Assembly (NCBI GenBank): GCA_030612345.1
Contig: JAUWOB010000003.1
Coordinates: 1 to 19,736, forward strand
Direction of reading: 5' to 3'
Source: Dehalococcoidia bacterium
GTDB taxonomy: Bacteria > Chloroflexota > Dehalococcoidia > GIF9 > AB-539-J10
DNA: 19,736 bases
Shown: positions 14,724-19,736 of the stretch, piece after piece
Layout: every line of letters starts with the position of its first letter
Position numbering within the stretch: the stretch's first letter is position 1
Program-made: the position numbers and the translations under genes
The notes under the pieces: model-generated
Told to the model about the DNA's origin: nothing
Seen by the model: the letters and a program-made list of their open reading frames with translations, nothing else
Databases searched by the model: none

Positions 14724-14791
14724 GTTCGAAGGCGAAGAAGGGCGACATCAAGCGAGGTGTTCGCAGTGCCAGCGGGAATCGCGACACAATC

Positions 14792-15958
14792 ATGCACATG
14801 AAGAGCCTGAAGCTCAAGATAAGAGATAGCGTCGAACTGCAAAGGCCACAGCTTATCCAGTTGAGCCTGAATATCCATGCCAATCCCGAGCTGGCCTTCC
14901 AGGAGGAGAAGGCATCGGCCTGGCTTACCGGCTATCTTGAGCAGAACGGATTCCACATAGAACGCGGCACTGCCGGCCTGGCTACGGCCTTTCAAGCGAG
15001 TTATGGCCAGGGACGCCCGGCAGTTGCCTTGCTCGCTGAGTATGATGCTCTACCAGAGCTAGGACATGGCTGCGGACATAACATAATAGGTGTTGCGGCC
15101 GTCGGGGCTGGGGTGGTCAGTAAACCTATCATTGACCAGTTAGGAGGTAGTGTTGTGGTCGTGGGTACTCCCGCAGAGGAAGGGCTTGGCGGCAAAATAG
15201 ACATGGTCAAGGCAGGAGTCTTTAGCAACCTTGATGCGGCCATGATAATACACCCTAATAGCCTGAACATGGTAACCATAGAGGCACTCGCCTGCAGCAC
15301 GCTGGACGTGGAGTTCTTTGGCCGGCCGGCTCACGCTGCCGGTCAAACTCACAAAGGTATAAATGCCCTCGAAGCTATGATTCTAGCTTTCACCTCTATA
15401 AACTCATTGCGTCAGCACATAAAAGGGGAGGCGCGCATCCACGGCATAATCACCGACGGAGGCCAAGCTCCCAACATAGTGCCAGCCCACAGCGCCGCCG
15501 AATTTCTGGTACGTGCTGCGGATACCGAGTATCTGGCTGAGCTACAGGATAAGGTGTTGAACTGTTTCTCAGGAGCATCGGTAGCCAGCGGAGCAAGATT
15601 GGAATATAGGTGGAGAGACAAGATCTATGCGCCCATGAAGAACAACACAACTATGGCTCAGTTGTTCAGGCAGAACCTGGAATTGCTGGGCCGGGAGGTG
15701 GTACCCTTCGACCCCAGTTTCGGCTTTGGCAGCACAGACATGGGCAACGTCAGTCAGGTGGTGCCCGGCATACATCCTACCATAGCTATAGCCTCCACTG
15801 ATGTGTTGATGCACACTCCGGAGTTTGCCGCGGCGGCCGCTTCAGAAATGGGGCATGAAGGCCTGATCGATGCTGCTAAGGCGATGGCCATGACTGTGGC
15901 CGATATCCTCCAGCCGGGTATGCTCGATAAGATCAGGCAGGAGTTCCGCCATGCTTAG
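14792..15958 (+). CDS. M20 family amidohydrolase (M20D, AbgB/ACY1L2-like)
   Basis: 388 residues from the ATG at 14792; the frame is open back to an ATG at 14714, but homologues start near MKSLKLKIRDSVE and neither start has a clear Shine-Dalgarno. This cytoplasmic metalloenzyme hydrolyses N-acyl or peptide bonds of small substrates. Probable metal-site residues are C94 and H96 in GHGCGHN, E129-E130 in TPAEEGLGGK, H154 in IIHPN and H341 in VLMHTPEF. A dimerisation domain with GRPAHAAGQTHKGINALEA lies between. The closest groups are aminobenzoyl-glutamate hydrolases and the M20 domain-containing protein 2 group; the exact substrate cannot be told. It is transcribed divergently from yceD from an overlapping promoter, and is followed by a 440-base gap before trxB. 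Confidence 0.9.
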   Translation: MHMKSLKLKIRDSVELQRPQLIQLSLNIHANPELAFQEEKASAWLTGYLEQNGFHIERGTAGLATAFQASYGQGRPAVALLAEYDALPELGHGCGHNIIGVAAVGAGVVSKPIIDQLGGSVVVVGTPAEEGLGGKIDMVKAGVFSNLDAAMIIHPNSLNMVTIEALACSTLDVEFFGRPAHAAGQTHKGINALEAMILAFTSINSLRQHIKGEARIHGIITDGGQAPNIVPAHSAAEFLVRAADTEYLAELQDKVLNCFSGASVASGARLEYRWRDKIYAPMKNNTTMAQLFRQNLELLGREVVPFDPSFGFGSTDMGNVSQVVPGIHPTIAIASTDVLMHTPEFAAAAASEMGHEGLIDAAKAMAMTVADILQPGMLDKIRQEFRHA

Positions 15959-16398
15959 AGCAAGTATTCCGGGAGTGATTTCAGCTTCAGTACTGTCCTG
16001 CATGGAGGTCGCTTGCTGATCCCCTCCGGGCAGAAACAACGCTATGATCGCCGACTGTCCAAGCTGTCTTCGCCGCAGAAAATCGGCGGTTGGTTGCCGA
16101 GCCCTGCCTCACTTCCGGATTGCAGGCACCGGGAACTGGGGTACTTGCTCCGAAGATGATAGATCAGAAGACACCTGACACAGCTGTGCGAAGCGTTGTG
16201 AGCGCCCCACACTAGTCTTGCGCGGCAGATATAATCGACGCCGGCGAGCATTACCTTAAGTCGAGAGTCGATGGTATAATTAGTGCAGAGCTCATCCCGA
16301 TCCGTGTCAGATTGCTCAGCTTCCTGACGATAGCAGGGTTTCTGCCAAGTAGGAAGCACGCTGTACCCGCCGACAGAGGGCAGACGCAGTCTAAAGCT
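15959..16398. other. Intergenic region between the M20 gene and trxB
   Basis: No gene could be supported on either strand. Two GC-rich hairpins are present: CTGC-at-GGAGG with CCTCC-gg-GCAG (15998-16033) and CGCCG with CGGCG (16071-16088). Neither has a T-tract, so they are not clear terminators. A perfect TATAAT at 16230-16235 has no partner -35, and a second at 16275-16280 is the likely trxB promoter. A structured RNA cannot be excluded, but none was recognised. Confidence 0.4.
16251..16280 (+). promoter_or_regulatory. Candidate trxB promoter
   Basis: A perfect TATAAT (16275-16280) has TTACCT (16251-16256) 18 bases upstream, a weak -35. The start point would be near 16287, giving a leader of about 110 bases before the ATG at 16399. 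Confidence 0.35.
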
Positions 16399-17316
16399 AT
16401 GAACAAGAGCTACCACGTAATCATCATTGGTGGCGGACCGGCGGGACTCACCGCTGGTCTGTACTGCTCCCGCTCGAGGTTCAGCACTCTGCTTGTCGAA
16501 AAGGGAATAATCGGCGGGCAGATAACCAACGCCGAGCGAGTGGAGAATTACCCGGGCTTTCCCGAGGGCATCTCAGGCATACGTCTAGGGCAACTCATTC
16601 ATGAGCAAGCCAGTAGCTATGGGTTGGAGACCTTATCTGCTGAGGTTGTCAGCGCAGTGCCCGCCGAGAGGCACAATTTGATCAGCACCAGTGAGGGGGA
16701 TTTCGCATCCGAGTCGATAATCATTGCCTCCGGCGCGCGATATCGCAAACTGGGCGTGCCCGGCGAAGATGAATTTGCGGGCAAGGGAGTTTCCTATTGT
16801 GCTACCTGTGACGGTCCCTTGTTCAGAGGGAGAGCAGTGGCTGTAGTAGGTGGCGGCGATGCTGCCGTCACTGAGGCTCTCTACTTGAGTAAGTTCGCTT
16901 CATCGGTTAAGATCATCCACCGTCGCAGCGAGCTTCGAACCAGCAGGGTAGTCCAGCAAAGAGCTATCGCCGAGCCGAAGATAGAGTTTGTCTGGGATAC
17001 TGTAGTAACCGGAATCGAAGGCGATGGAGTGGTCAAGCAACTCGTGCTCAAAAGCACCAAAAATGCTAGAATATCAATGTTAGAGGTGGCAGGTGTTTTT
17101 GTGGCTGTCGGCTCGGAGCCCAATAGTGCTCAGTGGCGGGGGTTGTTGCCTCTAGACGAAGGTGGCTACATAATCACCAACGAACTCATGGAAACGAGTA
17201 TTCCGGGGATATTTGCTGCTGGAGATGTTCGCCATAACTCAGCCAGGCAGGTGATAACTGCTGCTGGAGATGGTGCTACTGCTGCCGTGTCGGCGGCGAG
17301 ATTTCTGTCATCCTGA
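16399..17316 (+). CDS. trxB: Thioredoxin reductase
   Basis: 305 residues, usual for the low-molecular-weight type. It moves electrons from NADPH through FAD and an active-site disulfide to thioredoxin. Motifs: FAD-binding GGGPAGLTAG (11-20), redox-active CATC (C134, C137), NADPH-binding GGGDAA (151-156) with HRRSELR (174-180), and the FAD-binding IFAAGDVR near the C-terminus. The ATG at 16399 starts exactly at the conserved N-terminus. The frame is open back to a TTG at 16312, but the extra residues look unlike the family. The Shine-Dalgarno is poor. First of a run with rplI 17 bases later. HRRSELR supports NADPH preference, though some family members use ferredoxin or other donors. Confidence 0.94.
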   Translation: MNKSYHVIIIGGGPAGLTAGLYCSRSRFSTLLVEKGIIGGQITNAERVENYPGFPEGISGIRLGQLIHEQASSYGLETLSAEVVSAVPAERHNLISTSEGDFASESIIIASGARYRKLGVPGEDEFAGKGVSYCATCDGPLFRGRAVAVVGGGDAAVTEALYLSKFASSVKIIHRRSELRTSRVVQQRAIAEPKIEFVWDTVVTGIEGDGVVKQLVLKSTKNARISMLEVAGVFVAVGSEPNSAQWRGLLPLDEGGYIITNELMETSIPGIFAAGDVRHNSARQVITAAGDGATAAVSAARFLSS

Positions 17317-17333
17317 CTGAAGAGAGGTATTCT

Positions 17334-17786
17334 ATGAGAGTTGTGCTAACAGAAGATGTTCCTGGCCAAGGAAAAGCTGGAGAGATAAGGGAGGTAAGCA
17401 GAGGTTACGCCAAGAATTTCCTGCTGCCTCGGGGCTTAGCTCTGATAGCTACCTCCACTCTTGTTAAGGAAGTGGAGTCCCGGCTACAAAGGGAGCGACT
17501 TGAAGAAAGCGTCGACCGTGAACAACTGGTTGAACTGGCCCAGCAGATTGAGGGAAAGGAAATCCGCTTCAAAGCTCGGACCGGTGCCGGAGAGCGCCTG
17601 TTTGGCTCAATCACTGCTGCTGATATCGCTGAGGAGTTGAGTAAGTCCATTGGCTCTGTGATTGATAAGAAGAAGATAGACGTGGAAAAACCTTTGCGTC
17701 AAACGGGTAGCCATGAAATAGCCGTCAAGCTAGCTGGCGACCTTAGGCCGCAAATCACGGTGGTTATCGAGGAGGAAGAGGATTAA
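17334..17786 (+). CDS. rplI: 50S ribosomal protein L9
   Basis: 150 residues, the usual L9 length. The N-terminal domain shows VLTEDVPGQGKAGEIREVSRGYAKNFLLPRGLA, split by its known role as rRNA binding, followed by a long helix rich in charged residues (about 42-75) and the C-terminal domain with GERLFGSITAADIAE. AGAGG precedes the ATG. It sits between trxB and dnaB, with dnaB 2 bases downstream; the rplI-dnaB order is common in bacteria. Confidence 0.97.
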   Translation: MRVVLTEDVPGQGKAGEIREVSRGYAKNFLLPRGLALIATSTLVKEVESRLQRERLEESVDREQLVELAQQIEGKEIRFKARTGAGERLFGSITAADIAEELSKSIGSVIDKKKIDVEKPLRQTGSHEIAVKLAGDLRPQITVVIEEEED

Positions 17787-17788
17787 GC

Positions 17789-19174
17789 ATGCCAGAGGAA
17801 AAACTGCCGCCCCATGATATGGAAGCCGAGGAGGCAGTGCTCGGGTCTCTGCTTATTGACCCGGAGGCCGTGTTGAAGGTGGCGGCGTCGCTCAAGCCTG
17901 AGGATTTTCTCTCTGAAACAAATCGGTTGATTTATCGGGCCTGTCTCTCTATTTACCAGCGTCATGATGAAGTCATAAACCAGATTACTGTGGCGCATGA
18001 GCTCATGCGTGAGAACACGCTGGAGCGAATCGGTGGTGCCGCCTTCTTGAGCCATTTGATAAGCAATGTGCCCACGTCCCTCCATGTCGAGTACTACGCG
18101 CAGATAGTATCCAATACAGCAGTACTGCGGCGGCTGATTGCCGCCGCCAGGCAGATCGAGGCCCTCGGTTACGAGGGCGGCCCAGATGTTGACGATAGCC
18201 TCAATAAAGCCGAAGACATCCTCTTTCAAGTCCGAATGAGACGGGACCCCCGTGGCTTCGTTCCGATTCGGGAGGCTTTAGGCGAGTACTTTGAGGAGGC
18301 TGGACCGTCTACGGCGACCCGCGAGGGCGAAATAGCGCACATTATGACTGGCTTCACTGCGCTGGACGATTTTCTGGGAGGATTACAGAGGTCGGACCTT
18401 GTTGTGCTGGCGGCCAGGCCTAGCCTGGGCAAAACGAGCCTGGCCCTGAATATTGCCAGAAATGCCGCCATCAACCAGAAGGCTTGCGTCGCTTTATGCA
18501 GCTTAGAGATGTCCCGAGAAGCGGTGGTACAGAGGCTGCTGGCCAGCGAATCAGGTGTGGATTTCAACAAGGTGCGTCATGGGCAGTTCAGCGAACAGAA
18601 TGAGGTAAGGATCATGGAAGCCAGTGGAATCCTGTCCGAGGCGCCGATTTATATTGATGATTCACCTCAGCTTCGCTGTTTGGATATAAGAAGCAAGGTG
18701 CGACGCCTTCACTTCGAGCGCAGTGTCGACCTGATTATCGTCGATTATCTGCAACTGATACAGGGCAATGGCAAGAACGAAACCCGCGTCCAGGAGATCA
18801 GCAAGATAACGCGTGACTTGAAGACCCTGGCCAGGGAGCTGAATGTGCCCATACTAGCGGTGTCCCAGTTGAGTCGAGCTGTAGAATGGCGGGCTTCCCA
18901 TGTACCTCAGCTCTCTGACCTGCGCGAAAGCGGCACTATCGAGCAAGATGCCGATGTCGTTCTTTTCATCTACAGGGATGACATGTATTTTTCCGCCGAG
19001 GACTGGAGCAAGGTGCATGACATTGAGAAAGAACCTTATCCCCGCGGCATAGCGGATATAAACATAGCGAAACACCGCAATGGTCCTCTGGGGCAAGTTA
19101 AGCTGCGCTTCCTGGGCAGGATTACCAAGTTTGACAATCTAGAGGCTGAACTGATCTCTGCCTCTTCAGGGTGA
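17789..19174 (+). CDS. dnaB: Replicative DNA helicase DnaB
   Basis: 461 residues, normal length. The hexameric helicase unwinds DNA at the replication fork. The N-terminal primase-interacting domain begins with LPPHDMEAEEAVLGSLL. The RecA-like domain has Walker A ARPSLGKTS (209-217), LCSLEMSRE, Walker B LIIVDYLQL (315-323), AVSQLSRAVE and the DLRESGTIEQDAD stretch (377-389). GAGG lies ahead of the ATG. The Walker A reads ARPSLGKT where GRPSMGKT is usual, a harmless variant. No intein is present. The DnaD-domain gene starts 4 bases after the stop, suggesting joint expression of fork and loader functions. Confidence 0.97.
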   Translation: MPEEKLPPHDMEAEEAVLGSLLIDPEAVLKVAASLKPEDFLSETNRLIYRACLSIYQRHDEVINQITVAHELMRENTLERIGGAAFLSHLISNVPTSLHVEYYAQIVSNTAVLRRLIAAARQIEALGYEGGPDVDDSLNKAEDILFQVRMRRDPRGFVPIREALGEYFEEAGPSTATREGEIAHIMTGFTALDDFLGGLQRSDLVVLAARPSLGKTSLALNIARNAAINQKACVALCSLEMSREAVVQRLLASESGVDFNKVRHGQFSEQNEVRIMEASGILSEAPIYIDDSPQLRCLDIRSKVRRLHFERSVDLIIVDYLQLIQGNGKNETRVQEISKITRDLKTLARELNVPILAVSQLSRAVEWRASHVPQLSDLRESGTIEQDADVVLFIYRDDMYFSAEDWSKVHDIEKEPYPRGIADINIAKHRNGPLGQVKLRFLGRITKFDNLEAELISASSG

Positions 19175-19178
19175 AGAG

Positions 19179-19736
19179 ATGCCTGAGCGGCAATCATCAA
19201 GCGCTAAAGCGAAAGCAGATTCTATCTGCTTGCCTGACTCTTTCTTCACCCGGATCATGCCCGGGATTCAAGACCTGGCTGAACTCAAGACAATTCTGTA
19301 TGTCTCGTATCTCAGCGGACAAAAGCAGGACCACCCCCGCCCGGGCGTTAGGGGGGTTACATACAAGGAACTGAAAACTGAAACCGGTCGGCTGTCAGCC
19401 GGGTTGGATGAGGAGACGCTTCGCCCGGCCCTGAACTCAGCCGTAGAGCACGGCACTCTACTACACTCGACTCTGGATATAGGTGGAGTGCTTGAGGATG
19501 TTTACTCTCTGGCCGCCCCGCTGTATCGGGGCCATCAGCCGCCGACTGCCAGCGTTTTTGCTCTCTACGAGCAGAACATTGGCACGCTTACACCCATGAT
19601 TGCCGAAGAGCTTAAGGAAGCGGAGAAGCTCTATCCACCCCGCTGGATTGAGGAAGCCTTTAAGGAAGCAGTGGCGCTGAACAAACGCAGCTGGAGATAT
19701 ATCGCCCGTATCCTGGAAAGATGGGCTAGCGACGGC
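19179..19736 (+). CDS. DnaD-domain replication protein, 3' end outside window
   Basis: The frame is open for 186 codons from the ATG at 19179 to the right edge, so the C-terminus is missing. The N-terminal part looks like a DnaD-type winged-helix region (about 18-100: FFTRIMPGI, LAELKTILYVSYL, LDEETLRPALNSAVEHGTL). The C-terminal part is a clear DnaD (DnaB_2) domain, with YEQNIGTLTPMIAEEL (130-145), WIEEAFKEAVALNKRSW (156-172) and YIARILERW (174-182). DnaD proteins remodel origin DNA and help load the replicative helicase in Gram-positive and some other bacteria. It lies 4 bases after dnaB. A helicase loader ATPase (DnaI/DnaC) would be the expected next gene, but that is beyond the window. 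Confidence 0.9.
   Translation, partial: MPERQSSSAKAKADSICLPDSFFTRIMPGIQDLAELKTILYVSYLSGQKQDHPRPGVRGVTYKELKTETGRLSAGLDEETLRPALNSAVEHGTLLHSTLDIGGVLEDVYSLAAPLYRGHQPPTASVFALYEQNIGTLTPMIAEELKEAEKLYPPRWIEEAFKEAVALNKRSWRYIARILERWASDG

Noticed and set aside
16312..16398. N-terminal extension of thioredoxin reductase from a TTG start
   Set aside because: The 29 extra residues look unlike a family N-terminus, and the ATG at 16399 begins precisely where homologues do.
16042..16416. Minus-strand 124-codon open frame in the M20-trxB gap
   Set aside because: It overlaps the trxB start, is low-complexity in motif terms, has no clear ribosome binding site and resembles no family I know.

Overview
The window most likely comes from an anaerobic bacterium of the Chloroflexota, perhaps Dehalococcoidia. 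This is an inference from gene content: a rplI-dnaB-DnaD-domain run, a DUF177-rpmF-fabD-nusB run, a short divergent sigma-54, and many Fe-S flavoproteins of the heterodisulfide reductase (Hdr) type. No rRNA, tRNA, insertion sequence or CRISPR array was found.

Layout. (1) 1-7078, minus strand: a tightly packed electron-transfer operon. In transcription order it holds an HdrD-like protein, a 1128-residue HdrA with an internal GltD-like NAD(P)H/FAD domain, an MvhD-like protein, a second HdrD-like protein, and a second HdrA-GltD protein cut off by the window's left edge. A 395-base leader region (7079-7473) holds an extended -10 promoter, an intrinsic terminator just before the first start codon (possible attenuation), and the terminator of the next gene. 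(2) 7474-12421, minus strand: a sigma-54 signalling block. rpoN, a membrane histidine kinase and an NtrC-type activator form one overlapping operon. The activator reading frame carries an apparent one-base deletion. Next comes a separate gene for a receiver-TPR protein with two identical-spacing four-cysteine motifs. It is preceded by a textbook GG-N10-GC sigma-54 promoter. (3) 12544-14663, minus strand: housekeeping genes DUF177 (yceD), rpmF, fabD and nusB. (4) 14664-14735: back-to-back promoters whose -10 boxes overlap. (5) 14792-19736, plus strand: an M20 amidohydrolase, a 440-base gap, then trxB, rplI, dnaB and a DnaD-domain protein cut by the right edge.

How the parts may work together. 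The Hdr operon looks like a soluble flavin-based electron bifurcating or confurcating complex. The inserted GltD-like domains probably supply an NAD(P)H site, so no separate hydrogenase or diaphorase gene is needed nearby. The adjacent kinase, activator and sigma-54 form a self-contained regulatory module. Its one clear promoter target in the window is the receiver-TPR-cysteine protein between it and the Hdr operon. That arrangement suggests a redox or metabolite signalling link to the electron-transfer complex, but the link itself is inference from position.
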